From positions 10,836,018 to 10,900,017 of the forward strand of contig CM075197.1 of the NCBI GenBank assembly GCA_037577475.1: DNA of 64,000 nt, read 5' to 3'. The number at the start of each line of letters is the position of its first letter. Position 1 is the first letter of the stretch. The stretch comes from Chaunax sp. Z400. Lineage: Eukaryota; Chordata; Actinopteri; Lophiiformes; Chaunacidae. Positions 22,450 to 35,089 of the stretch are shown one piece after another. Both the position numbers and the translations under genes were made by a program. The notes under the pieces were generated by a model. That model was not told the origin of the DNA, did no database searches, and was given only the letters and a program-made list of their open reading frames with translations.

Positions 22450-24780
22450 TATGTTATGACTAAATGATGGTTATTCCTGATTTAACATGTTTTGGTTGGG
22501 GGAATTAAAAAAGTAATTTCAGTGTATCACATGCTTGTTTGTTCAGTAGATTAGGGCTAGTGAAAGGAAAATATTATGTTTGCTCAGTAATATGTTACAT
22601 CTAAAGACACATACACTGACAAGTAAACATACACACAGAGGGTGGCAACTATTTCAACAAGGTGGGTAACCTATATTTATTGTGAAGCATAGCTGATGAG
22701 AAAACATGTGCATGACAAATATCAGCCACTGGGGTGTTTTTCAATGAAAGATATTTTACAACTTAATCAGGTCACTTTACCAGCTGCTACAAACCACATG
22801 ATTCTTGTGCGTCTCGGTTTCCTCTTCTATCCTTGAGGATTTTTGTGTGAAGATGAAAGAAGACTAGTACAAAGATGCACGCTCAAACACAAAACATATT
22901 TAGAAGGATTAGTAACCAGACTACTTCTCAATCAGACTGAGTAATAATACAATCTTGGGAATGCAATGGCAGCTGACAGCCTGGAGAGGTCAGAGTTTTA
23001 CAACAGACCCACACACTTTTACATGCATGTCACCAAGTGTATGCATCAGAGAAAACCATGTAAGGCAAACTGAAATAGAAAATCCATAGTTCCACATTAT
23101 GTGATGTGATTTTAATCCGAGGGTTTCCTTTATTCCAAACTGTGGAGATTTCCTACATAAAGAAAGCAGCATTATAAACAGACCCAGTGTGTTTGGAGAC
23201 ATCTGTTAAGCTTATCTGACCCATGTCCCACTCCCCACCAAGTTTTGTGGAAATGATTTAATCATCTAGATCCACCATAATATAATGATGTCACAACTTT
23301 AGTCATCCTTTCTACTTTTCTTCCTCACATTTCCATGTTATCAATGTTTCCTGTCCCCGTCCCCTGTCTGTCACTGTGCGTGGTGGGCACTGCTTCCTGA
23401 GTCCTGGCACCTGGGTGATATTCACACCTGTCTGCAATCTACTCTCGAGTTCCAGTATATCAACCAGTGGCGGTTTGCCAGCCCAGGCCACTACAGCCAA
23501 CTCCCTCAAACCTCTGCCTTATTCCAGAACTCCATACACTTCTGCTCCACTTCTGCCTAAGTTACAGTAACCCTGTACTCAGACTCATCCCCTGTGTCTG
23601 TGACTGATTTTGGGTGAACTTCCAAAGGTACTGAAAGTATCAAAACTAAAAGCATTCATTGTATAGTTTTTACTATGTGATATGTTTGGATTAAATGTAA
23701 TTTTGCATTCATGTGTATGTTTTACTGCTGTAGATTTGAAAGATTAAGCTAAATTGCCCTACTTTATATACTACTGCATAGTTTAATCTACAGAAGGGCA
23801 TCATTCTCTATAAGATCATCATGAGTTTGCAGTGTTGCTCTTCTGTGACAACCACAAATCTCTAAAACTTTCATTAGCTGCATTTTTCAGTTAATCCAAG
23901 AGGATTTTAAATATTTTATTTAGCTTAAGAAGTAAAGATACATGGTTTTCACTCGGTAGAACAGTATGAAAAATAGCACTCTTAAAAATAATTACTAAGT
24001 GGTGTAGTGGAGAAGAAATATGGAAATACTCCAACATAAAAGTACCTGGAATCTGTTCTTGTACTAAAGTAGACTAATAGCTAATAGTATCTTAATCAGT
24101 AAATGAGATTATCTCAGACTTCTTTGACAGTAAAACATTGCTTATGACTTAAAGCATCAGCATCATAGTCTAATGGTGTTATATTTAAATTACAATTTAA
24201 ATCTATTGTTGAATTTCTCTGCTGGCTGCTTCACAAACCTTTATGTAAAACTCTTCAAACAAATGAGGACAATATTGTTATAGGCCTCCAACACTACTTT
24301 TGGCCTCACCTTGAAAACCCACTTAGCCATTAAATTGGCTGCTGAAAACCTCAACTTCTCACACAAACAAATGGCATAGACAGGATTAAGACAAAACCCA
24401 ATAAATGGAATTTTATTTTCTCAAATCAAAACAATGGAAATAATTACCGACAGCAGTGCCGGCTTTGATAAACAAGTGGATAATGTAAGAAGACGTTTCA
24501 TTCACGTACATCACGCAAAGCTAAAAAATGATGGGAAGGTGTGATGACAATGGATGAACGTTATCCTGAGATTACACAATAGATGGGCTATGAATCTCTA
24601 CATGTATATAATGATGGGTTGCTGTAATATCTGAGCCTCGATGGATGCCTCTGTGTTTATAAAGTGTGATTCATTTCACATCCAGAAAATGCCACATAAA
24701 CAACCACAAAAGTCAGATAAAAGTGATGACATGTGGAATGAAGGATAGCACATTCATTTCTAGATGATGTTGATGATTTT
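22450..24780. other. Intergenic between Tc1 remnant and mgp
   Basis: No gene recognised. About 23215-23290 resembles a fragment of the interspersed repeat seen at 42478-42675 (CCACCAAGTTTTGTGGAAAT, minus orientation). 23335-23600 is C/T-rich without clear identity. TTTATT at 24412-24417 is a candidate minus-strand poly(A) signal for mgp. Confidence 0.5.
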
Positions 24781-24786
24781 GACAGT

Positions 24787-25749
24787 TTAGTATCGACGAA
24801 TCCCAGCTGGTCTCTGGGGTTGATTTCGGGAGCTAAAATATCTCTGGTAGGCCTGCTGGAAGCCGTGGCGATAGGCGTAGAAGCGGCAGGGAGTGTAGTC
24901 CTCGCAGGTCTCTGCACGCCTCTCAGCTGGAGACTTCATCATCCTGGACCAGAGGGAGGGAAGAGCGGACATGCAAAGGCAGACAGATGGAGGAGAGAAT
25001 GGTGAGGACAAGGAAAAGAATTATCATCATTATAATAATTTTTAATTAAGATACACACCAGCTAGTGGCTATTGTCTTTGTTTTGTTGCATGTCTTCTTA
25101 AATGTGACTATTAGAGCATTCTGAATGCGTGCGTGCGCTTTTGTCTGTCTGTTAATTTGTCAAACAAGTCTGTCTTGTTGAGGAATGTGCTCAGTGTGCA
25201 TGTCTGTGGTTGTATCTTTCACCTCATGAAGTTGTAATGGTTGACTGCAGTCCCTCTGGCTGGGCTGTATACGTATCGCCTCTGGGGTATGATGAATGAG
25301 TTGGCTCGATTTCGGGGCACAAACAAATCTGGAACCACAAAACGTTAGTAAAAATTCAAATTTTAATGAGGTCTGACATGCCCTTCATGCAACTGATCTG
25401 GGCCAGGTGAAATAAAGGGTGGGGGTACATGAGTGAAGGGTAAAATGAGGTTTAAACGCATGATATTGTCTGACTGAAGCTGTGCCATGTTTGTTAAAAC
25501 TGCATGCATGTTTTTCCATGAATGAGAGAAAATCACCTTCAATGGATTCTGAGCTTTCAAGGGAGTCTATGGGAAAAACATGGAGTTGGGTTATGCAAAA
25601 AAGATCACTCACATTGTAAATTGGATACATGTTAAACATGTGAAATTACAGAATGACAGAAAACTGAATCTATAAGGGAAATCTGTACCATAGCAGACGC
25701 AGAGAGAGAGCACAGCACAGAGTGCCAGAAACTGAAGAAGACTCCTCAT
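24787..25749 (-). CDS. mgp: Matrix Gla protein
   Basis: Four coding exons, 25749-25689, 25566-25537, 25328-25223 and 24943-24787, all with GT..AG borders; 117 residues. Order: signal peptide MRSLLQFLALCAVLSLCVCY (1-20), a 30-nt exon encoding the serine/glutamate cluster SLESSESIE (the phosphoserine region of MGP), the gamma-carboxylase docking motif ANSF at 39-42, and the Gla core with the conserved pair C79-C85 (CEDYTPC) followed by FYAYRHGFQQAYQRYF. Family knowledge: a secreted vitamin-K-dependent protein that binds calcium mineral and restrains calcification of cartilage and vessels; in fish, of cartilage and heart bulb. The C-terminal basic, proline-containing end RNQPQRPAGIRRY is typical of fish MGP. 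Osteocalcin is excluded by the tiny second exon, the ANxF position and the missing propeptide cleavage site. Confidence 0.96.
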
Positions 25750-27320
25750 CTTGGGGCTGGTTTATCTGCTTGTCTGCGGGAAAAGAGGAGAAAGAAGCTT
25801 CAGTGAGTCGTGTCAGCACTCAAGTGAAAGTGAGAAGGGAAGTGGGTCAGATTTAAAACTTGCATAAACAGGAAAAACCACAAGCAGGGATAGATTGCTC
25901 AAACTGGCAACCTTTCTATATCTGTGTCCTTTGGTTTGTGCATATAAAGGCTAAAGGCAGGCATATAAATTGCTGATATACAGTATGCTGACCTGTACAA
26001 ACATTTGTACATACTGGCAAGTTGCTGCAGAATTTCAAGGGGGGACAAACAAACCAAAGTTATATTCATAAAACCTGACTGGATTTAAGTGATTGGATTT
26101 CAGTCTGAGCTAATCCACAAACATCAGTCAAGACGCTGGAAGCTCAGTTTGTAGGGAAGAACCATGACTATCGAGTTCAAATAGACTGAAGCTCAGAGGT
26201 GGCAAAAGTACAGGCATTCTTTATTCATGTAGAAGTACAGGACGACGAAACCTTTGCACACCTGGGCCTTCACACCTCACACATCCTACGTCTTATTTTC
26301 CTGCTGGGGCTTTAATTTATCAGCTGGTCATATCTGTCCAATAGCACAGCAGCACACAGTCATTGTTAGGCAATCCTCTTCCTGCTGTCATTTTAAATGT
26401 GATTCTCTTTGTACCTCTAATTCATTCATGCTGCTGTTATGTGTGCCCCAGCTTCATCATTTCATCAGCCTCATCAGTCTCAGCAGAGTCATCAGCCACC
26501 ACCCCACCAGTGTCTGGACTCCAATTGGAGGATATACTGTGTGTCTTACCACTGGTCAGGACTGACGCCCTTCTCCCTGAAGAGTCTAAGTGCCAAAGAC
26601 TTTCTGACAGAATAATTATCACATATCATCTGATGTAATAAACAATCATGTTTACTTTAACCACTAGTCCCTCCCGATTGAAATGTACTCAAACTATCCA
26701 AGTAAAAAGTAGCCCTTTGAAGGACGTTTCTACCAGGTGTTTTTGTGCAAACCTGAACTACATGTCATATTGATATCATATTAATATGATATCAAATTAA
26801 GGGATTAGGAACTTAATACTGCAATTCACAGGCAAAGCATGTATTCAGCATCAGTGACCATTATGTAGAACAGAAGTAGAGAATAGGATAAAAACACTGA
26901 CATCACTCTTCATTCTTCATGGTCGAGTTTCTTGCATAGGACTCAAGTCTGTTTCATGTTTTACGTCTGTTGTCTTGTTTTGTCTGTTATGCTTGATATG
27001 CACTGATATTTTCTATGTGTTATTGTCCATTTAGGTTGAAATCAGTCTTAATACTGGTAATGCACACAATGATGCAAAATAGAAACAAAAAGTAACAAGC
27101 CTGTTTTGAAAATGTAAGGAGTAGAAAGTACATATATTTGTGTTAAAATGTAGGGAGTAAAGGAAAAAAGTTGTCCAAAAAAAAAGAAATACTCAAGCAT
27201 AGTACATTTACCTGAAAACTCTACTTAAATACAGTAACAAAGTATTTGTACTTTGTTACTTCGTTCTCACCTCTGCTTAAACTTAATGCAGGCATACGGG
27301 CAAGTATAAAAGGGTATGTG
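25750..27320. other. Intergenic upstream of mgp
   Basis: mgp 5' flank and spacer. The only structured item is the dispersed repeat at 26385-26640. No gene recognised. Confidence 0.5.
26385..26640 (+). repeat. Interspersed repeat family R3, copy 1
   Basis: Shares long blocks with 37225-37505, for example CATTTCATCAGCCTCATCAG, GTCATCAGCCACCACC and CCTGAAGAGTCTAAG.GCCAAAG, and ends in ATGTAATAAACA. The class is unknown. Confidence 0.7.
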
Positions 27321-27323
27321 TCT

Positions 27324-27326
<3 letters not shown>

Positions 27327-27406
<80 letters not shown>
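27327..27406. repeat. (CA)n microsatellite
   Basis: About 40 uninterrupted CA units. Imperfect CA tracts follow at 27501-27573 and 27703-27722. Confidence 0.97.
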
Positions 27407-27410
<4 letters not shown>

Positions 27411-27511
27411 GATACACACACACATTCACATACAAAAGTGACCTATGTAAGGTGTGTACCATCTGTGCAAACAACAATACCAGGTGTCTGTAATATCCCA
27501 ACACACACACA

Positions 27512-27542
<31 letters not shown>

Positions 27543-27883
27543 CTACACACACCTACACACACCTACACACACACAAACTGTATTCACATTCCTGCAGTGC
27601 AGAAAAGCTTTCATCCCCATCGTCTGTTTGTGGGATTTGGACGGGATTCTGTCTCAGCAGCCCTCCTTTTCACCATCAATAGCAGCTTTCATTATACAGT
27701 AGACACACACACACACACACACATGCTCACATGCTTACGTGCACAGACCCACAGTATTCATAACATCAGCCCCTCAGGCACATTTTGGCTTCTGTAGAGA
27801 CAGACTTGGGCACAGAGACTGCAAGCCTCTGGCCTGGAGTTCAAAAAGAACCTTCCACAGACTGGCAAGGACATATAAATAAA

Positions 27884-27896
27884 TGTGTGTGTGTGG

Positions 27897-27937
<41 letters not shown>

Positions 27938-27938
27938 G
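27884..27938. repeat. (TG)n(AG)n compound microsatellite
   Basis: TG repeat with one GG interruption passing directly into an AG repeat. Confidence 0.95.
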
Positions 27939-27939
27939 T

Positions 27940-30900
27940 ACTGACAACAGTGTCTACAGTTTTATGCCTGTCTGAGTCTTAGTAGGGGTCCTGCTGGGTT
28001 CATATTCCCTGCAGGCTGAATGTGCCCACCTCACTGGAAAAAGCCACAGGCATGATGCTAGAACCGCACAGAGCCAGACTGAGGTTACATGTAAGTGCTC
28101 TTTACACAAACATACTGGTACTGTAGGCCTATTGTATGAGGAGGACTGCACATTGAAGAATTACAGTAAAAGAAAATAAGAAAATTCCATCAGCTAATGC
28201 ATAGAATTAGAAGTTGCTCCCAACTTTGGCTCAGTTAAAAGATGTAAACTGCTTCTACTCTTCATAATTGGTAGTTATAAGAGATTATTTCTTTTCATGT
28301 ACTTACCATGAAAGATAATTGTGGAATGAGAAGTCTTGGAAATATCTCTCTGTGTGTATGCTCTCTCCAGGAATATTTCCTAATTCCTCACAGCAGTGCT
28401 TTTATACTCACCTCACCCCTTCATTTCTACCCACCGATTCCCTCCCCCCTGAGCCGTTGCCTTCTCCTCCTCCCTCCTCATACTATCAGGCCTCTTTTCC
28501 ATCGTTTAATCAGAACGGGGTATTAGCTCACTCTCTCCACAACTCCCACGCCTTCAACGAGAACTCCAGTAGGTGACAGACAGGGAGAGGAGGAGGAACA
28601 GAAAAAAACAAGTAGGGAGACAGGGGAGGGTTGAGGGGAGGCTGGCACAGGGACATCTAACCTGATTCATACTGTAGCAGGTATATGATAATATTCACTG
28701 CTGTTTACCTGCATGACGGCTTGGTATGAATAGACTGTCAACCAAAGAGACACAACATGGACTGACTTCACCTTTTGATGCACAGCAATAAAGGAGATTG
28801 TATTATAAGAGGTCTTGAATGGAGGCTGTGATCTCATATTGGCCACAACTCTGTAATCCTGAGCATAAAACATGTCAGTCCATCGTATTACTGCTATACA
28901 GCAACCTTGCAGCATTTTACTTTCTGGCATTAATTAAGAAAACTTATATTTGAGTACATTTCCTTGTGTACTGCAGTATAGTATATTTAGCAAGTTTCTG
29001 TTCTTGAGTATTATGATACAGAATATATTTGGAAACATATGACCTTTAATTCACTACATTTGAAAGGCGACATTGTACTTTTGACTCAACTATAGTTCTA
29101 AGGTTCTTGTTACTCATTACTTTGAAGAAAAACTTTGAAATCAGATTTCATTTTTTTTGCCCTTCAGAGTAAAATCCACAAAGTTCTAAGTGCTTGCTGT
29201 ATTTTTTTAAATGATTCAATTTGATTCAATGATGTTTTCTTGCTGCCAAACCACCCTGGCCATATCTGAAGATATTTTTGGAAAGCAGATTCATAACATT
29301 TTAAGGCTTTTCTGTTTAAGTTAAGTAAGTCCGTACACTGAAAAATCCAATAAGTTGAGTTACTTAAAATATTATGCAAACTCATTGCCTTAGATAGATT
29401 AAGAAAAGTAAACTTGAGATTTTGAGTGTGCAATACTTAGACCATCTTCTTTATTTTGTGTAACACTTATATTAGCTTGCTTACTGTTATTGTGATAACT
29501 TAAACTACTATAAAGTATTGTAACATGCTGAAATTTCTTATTGCATGAATTGACAAAATAATTTGTTTTTTACTCTGGAGTACTTGTTATTACAATACAT
29601 CACATTACTTTATCTTATGACAGTCCTGCATCACCCAGGCTGGACGTCACTAACCGTGTGAGAGACTTAACTCATGATGCAATAGTGTTGTATAACTAAC
29701 CATTTTCTATAGAAATATTTCTAAAGAACTAATTACTGCTCAACTGATAATTATTCAGAACACATTTAAACACAGGTTACTTGGGCTTATAGCCTCAAAC
29801 ACATTAAAACTCAAGCAATCGGGAAACAGTTTGCCGACCAAACCAGTACAAATGTTCATCAGTGACTTAAAAACAAATAACAACTACAATACTGTTTAAC
29901 ATTTATTCACCTAAAATAGGATTATTTAGATACGTACTTTACAATGTAACATGTAAATGTAATATGAAAATAAATGTGAAATTCTAAACAAATATACATT
30001 TGAATATTTCTTAATATTTTAAATAACAAAAAATATTTTGCTTTCATGGATTCCGATAAAGAACCAGAATCCAACCTAAATAAATCATATATATTAATGA
30101 ATATTAGGGGATTAAATATACTTGGTTTTCTTTCATTTGACACTTATTATTATTGAGAAATTCATAAAATTGTCAAAATATGCTCACAATGTTAACAGAA
30201 TCAAAAGAAAATCTTGGATCTGCATCAAAATCTAATCAACTTTTCTCACGCCCATACCTGCAGAAAGTTTAATTGAAACCCGTACATAATTTCTGGAGAC
30301 ATCTTGTTCACAAACAGACAAACAGATAGATGGACAATCAGAATGTTTCCCTCCAACCAGATAAACATTTTAAAAGACATTGTCTCTGCTAGTTACAGAC
30401 TTCCTGGGCCTGCCGAGTTGTCATATTGGGATCAGGTCCTGTGTAAATCCACTGCTGATGGATGCGAGCAGTTAGCAAAAACGCTGAGTTACCGACCAAA
30501 GTCAGAGATAAACTGCAAGTTCTAATCATCTGAAATAAACATGCTTTGATTAGTAATGTCACATGAAGGCAGTGAATTCACTTCACTGAAGTGGCATTGC
30601 AAAGAAAACCTACTTTTAAATTATCAAGTAATTTAAAAAGGACATTCGCCATAATAATATTTGAATAGGGCTATCTATACTTGCACTCGAAAAAGTCAAA
30701 ACAAAGTAAAGTGCTAATGCACCTAGAAAGATTTTATTATAACATAAGTTAAATTTAATGCACAGAACCACATCTCCATGGTGTCTGAGAGTTACATAAG
30801 TAAGCATTACATCTGACTCAGTCTGAACCCTCTGTAGATAGCTGAGTGGAAGCAAACCCTCACCAACAGTCAACAAACCAGAATAGGACTAGAGGCGATG

Positions 30901-32260
30901 CCAGAATTCAGAAAGACCCAGACAGACAGATAAACATGAAGATGGAGATCAACACTGCTGACAGATAGGAGAGGGGTGAATTCAGGATCCACAGAGACAG
31001 AGAGAAAACACATGTTGTTGCAGTCTTTTTTGGCTCTAGAGCTGCAGACATATGCATCAGTGATGTGGTCATGATGTGGATTCTGGAGCCACTGAGCAGC
31101 GGTTTGGTTCTCTAATGCAGATTATTAAAAGTTAAATGTCCACAGTCAGATAGCAACACAAAGGGGGCAAAGAAAGATGAACTAGAGGGAGTTTTCCCTT
31201 CTCAGTTTTCCAGATGTTTGTACTGGTTGCAGGGATTTGTGACTTCAGTTTAAAGTAGTCTGAATCCAAACATAGAGACAGGCAGGAGGAGAGGCAAAGA
31301 GAGGATGAATCACAAAAGAGGGAGACGATTATTGTATGGAAAAAAATTGTCAAGTAGTTAATTTTTTTTCATCCTTCTTCTCCTCATGTTCTGTCTGAAA
31401 AGAAAATAAGTCATATGTCTTCTTTTCTTCTTCTCCCTCCTTTTACCTCCATGCTACTTCAGTACTTTTCCCTTTTCTCACCCCCTCTTATGTCCAGTCA
31501 CTACCTCAGCCTCCCCATGTCTGAGCAGTGTAACTAAATACCAAGCTGTTGAGAAACGCTATGAATGCACATTAGAGGGCCAGAACCATGTTTTTGCACC
31601 AGTTAAGTGTGCCAGAGGTGCCGTGATAAATGAAAATGAAAACAGAGGGAAGTCAAAAACAGGATATGTTGCACCCAGCCCTGCACTTTAAGCACTTAAA
31701 TGACGAGAAAGGTCATTACAGGTGAATGAGACGATAAAAAGCCCATTCAAGTGAGGCAGGAGAAGCGAAAGATGCATTCTGACATTGGAGGACAAATTAC
31801 TGGATCAGACTCTGTTTAGGCTGAACATTATGATAGGAAGAGATGTGTCTGTGGTGGAAGAAGAGGAGTGGAACTAAAGAATGAAGATTTGGTGGGAGAA
31901 AGCAGAATTATACACTGCAAAAACAGCTTTATAGAAAGAAGCCAAACATTCTTAAATCTGACCAAATTGTCCTGTTTTGATCAAAATAATCACTGGGGGA
32001 AGAAAACCTTTCTTGGCCTGATTGAGGGGACTTCAAGGCTTAAGAATTTATAACTTAATTTAAGATTAACAATCCGTAAACAGTACATAGAAAGGTTCCA
32101 GGTCCTCAGGTAGATTTGGTCCTAGAGACTTCTTGCTGAACCCTCTTCAAACATCACAATAAGATTAAGTCAGTTTGACAACACTGAGTCCATCATTCAG
32201 GATCAGACCACTGTCTTGTGGGTCTCTTAATAGTAATAATGTGAAATTCAAAGGACAAGA
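27940..32260. other. Intergenic, no gene seen
   Basis: AT-rich spacer. 30225-30325 resembles a fragment of repeat family R1 in minus orientation, ending in a run of ACAAACAGA. 28390-28480 and 31420-31520 are pyrimidine-rich. No exon with convincing splice context or domain. Confidence 0.5.
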
Positions 32261-32265
32261 AGAAG

Positions 32266-32412
32266 GGCAGCACTGCTAAGCTTGCACAGCAAGAAGGTCC
32301 TGGGTTCAAATCAAAGGACATGGGAGTTTTCTGTGTGGAGTTTGCATGTTCTCCCCGTGTCTGTGAGGGTCCCCTCCGGGTTCTCCGGCTTCCTCCCACC
32401 ACCACAAACATG
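32266..32412 (+). mobile_element. SINE-like element, truncated
   Basis: tRNA-like head with a B-box-like GGTTCAAATC at 32303-32312, followed by TGTGTGGAGTTTGCATGTTC and CTCCGGCTTCCTCCCACC, the body shared with 34478-34837 on the other strand. Confidence 0.7.
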
Positions 32413-34250
32413 CATTAGATGAATTGGTAAGTGGTCTTTGTCTTAACTTAAGGAAAACAATCTTGTTCCTCTGCTGGGATATTATGAAACTATGTACTTT
32501 GTTACTGGAAAATGTAGCTCAGTGTCATCTGGAATATCTTAAGACAAAGTCAGACTATTTTCTTAAAATTAGATTATTTTTCTAATGCTTAACAAGATAA
32601 TTTTTCTTCATAGACAAACAACAAGACTCATTTCTTAGCAACAAGAATTTTTAAATTTTCTTGAAATGTTTTTTTGCAGTGAAGTCGTGAAGTGATGGAA
32701 AAAGCATGACTTTCATAAGGAGGGTGTGGCCGCAAATGTGTAAACTATCCATACTGTCTGCAAAAACACATATTCTCACCTGTGTGGAGGGGCTCATATT
32801 TCCCTCCGTGGTTGAGCAGGTGTACCTCAGGCTGCTCTGTGGCTCTGTCTGTCAGAGCGGAGCCAACACAGGAAAACACCACTCCAACAACATCCAGAAA
32901 AAGTTTACCCTCTACCTGGCCAGCCGAGACATTTTTGCTGCTATTTTCATGTCTTGTTTTTTAAATGGTTATTGCTCTGATTCACCTGTTTTGAATCCAG
33001 TTTGAAAAAGAGCAGACACATTAGAGTGAGTGACTCAGATAGAAAACATCCTGTGATGTAAGCTGCTTCCTTGGCTCCGTCTATGGGATGGAAGGAGATC
33101 CGGCCAGACTGGATGAAGCCAGACATTACTCAGGACTGTCCTCCTTCTATCAGCCTCTGATGGTCGTCTTGTCCTGTGACTATGAATTCTGCCATGTGAG
33201 CGTTAACCAAAACTTAATTTAGATTAATGGGGGTTTCTGAAGTCTGGCAACCTGCAGGGCACATGCATCTTCAAGTCTGGTTTTGTTATTGTTTGGCTTG
33301 TAAATCCAATTCTGAACAATTTTCCTTACACATAATCAATTTTATTATCTTTCTTTTTGCCAAATCATTTGAAATGAATGGTGGTTAATTGACTCTGTGC
33401 TCTCATCACCTAATAATAAAATCATCAGCTCACTATAGTGTAGGCACTGTATGTGGTGAGCAAGGATCATGTGCCACTTCAGGCGCAACCTCACCTCTCC
33501 TCACCTCTCCTCACCTCTCCTCACCTCTCCTCACCTCTCCTCACCTCCACCTCCATGTCTACATACTCTGTACTGAACAAATACTGGGCTAGAAAAAGTC
33601 CCTAACACTTTGTCATTCGGTGTTGACTTGAACTTTGTTGTTCCAGTATGTCTGTCCATCCGTCCATAATCATTTTTGTCTAGAGCATATCTCTCAAATT
33701 ATACATACTAGCTTCATCAAACATTACACATATATTAACATGATAAGAAGTTGTGCCTTTTGACTTTTTGAATTTTCCTTTAATTTTCTTTGTTATTTGT
33801 TTCCATGGAAACATGATTTTTAAGGTGAGTCTCAAGGGTGGTCATTTTGTCATGAGTGTAACACACATACTGCACATTCCTGCTTTACCCACCTCCATGC
33901 ATAAATTAACCATGATAAGTAGATGTGCCTTTTCATATTTTAGAAAATCAAAATCCACTACTCTAGGTTCACCAAAGGAATCAAATGCATCAGTATATGT
34001 AACATATAATGATGTATTTGTTTTACAATGTTTTGGGGGATGTCGAGGGGATATATCATCTTCAAATAACACTTTGAGTTGCAGCCTCCATGTAGAAGAA
34101 AGGAAACCCAAAGCAAAATAGCATCGGCCTTATCAAAGAAACACAAGGCGTAAGTGGACAAAATAAAGATGTAAAAATTCTGAGTTTAAGAGGTCAGTTT
34201 AGTGTTTCATAATGATTAGTATTTCATTCAAGAAAGACTACCTACGTATA
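32413..34250. other. Intergenic, no gene seen
   Basis: Contains the CTCACCTCTC minisatellite at 33491-33545 and an internal near-repeat around CATGATAAG.AG.TGTGCCTTTT at about 33738 and 33911. No gene recognised. Confidence 0.5.
33491..33545. repeat. 10-bp tandem repeat (TCACCTCTCC)
   Basis: Five to six perfect copies of TCACCTCTCC. Confidence 0.97.
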
Positions 34251-34254
34251 TTAA

Positions 34255-34302
34255 AATAACAACAACAACAACAATAATAATAATAATAACAATAATAATA
34301 AC

Positions 34303-34339
<37 letters not shown>
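34255..34339. repeat. (AAC)n/(AAT)n microsatellite
   Basis: Trinucleotide tract grading from AAC to AAT, about 28 units. Confidence 0.97.
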
Positions 34340-34477
34340 TGGAGATAGTTTGACTTTCTTTCCTAGAAAGGTCAGTAGGTAAATATGAAGCTGGAGCCAG
34401 CACTTGGTTATAGTGTATATAAGTCTTATGCCAGTAGAAAACAAATATGAACATCATGATAGCATACAGATTCATTC

Positions 34478-34837
34478 ATTCATTTATTCATTTTCTGCAA
34501 CCGATTATCCTGTGTAGGGTCACGGGGGGGGGGGGGCTGGAGCCTATCCCAGCTAACTTTGGGCAGTAGGCAGGGTTCACCCTAGACAAGTCACCAGTTC
34601 ATCACAGGGCCACACAGAAAGACAAATATTCTCACTCACGTTCACGCCTACGCCTCACCAATTCACCTATATTACATGTTTTTTGGTTGTGGGAGGAAGC
34701 CAGAGAACCCGGAGGGAACCCAAGCCGACACGGGGAGAATATCCAAACTCCACACAGAAAAGTCCCAGGTCCTCAGGTGGATTGGAACCCAGGACCCTCT
34801 TGCTGTGAGGCAAGAGCGCTACCCGCTGCACCACCCT
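34478..34837 (-). mobile_element. SINE-like teleost repeat, near full length
   Basis: On the minus strand it starts with a tRNA-like head (GGTGGTGCAGCGGGTAGCGC, B-box GGTTCCAATCC at 34789-34779), then the body TTCTCCCCGTGT and CTTCCTCCCACAACC, and ends near GGTTGCAGAAAATGAATAAA. A G-run at 34526-34537 falls inside. This family is common in teleosts. Confidence 0.8.
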
Positions 34838-35016
34838 AGCATACAGATTATAAATGTAAATGTTCAAAAATAAAAGTTCATTTAAGTTAGCTTTAGAGCG
34901 TAGGTAAGAGTCTCTGGTGCATCCTTGTCTTTCTATATCCTTCTTTTGAGTATTCTTCTCTCTTGTTCACTAATTCTCTTCAGATTTCAATCAGGAGAGA
35001 ATAGCGGTTGAAGAAA

Positions 35017-35085
35017 ATAAGATTGTTTATTACATCAAATGATATGTGATAATTAATATGTCAGAAAGTCTTTGGCGCTTAGCTG
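35017..35085 (-). repeat. Interspersed repeat family R3, fragment
   Basis: The reverse complement contains GGCGCTTAGC-side and GCGCCAAAGACTTTCTGAC, ATAATTATCACATATCAT-like and TGTAATAAACA blocks, matching the 3' end of the copies at 26385 and 37225. Confidence 0.65.
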
Positions 35086-35089
35086 TATC

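Noticed and set aside
26254..26638. Possible exon at 26254-26565
   Set aside because: It overlaps repeat family R3 with no matching splice or domain evidence.
27246..27797. 183-codon His/Thr-rich frame
   Set aside because: Produced by CA repeats read as HTHT.
34251..34475. Leu-rich minus-strand frame
   Set aside because: Product of the AAT microsatellite.
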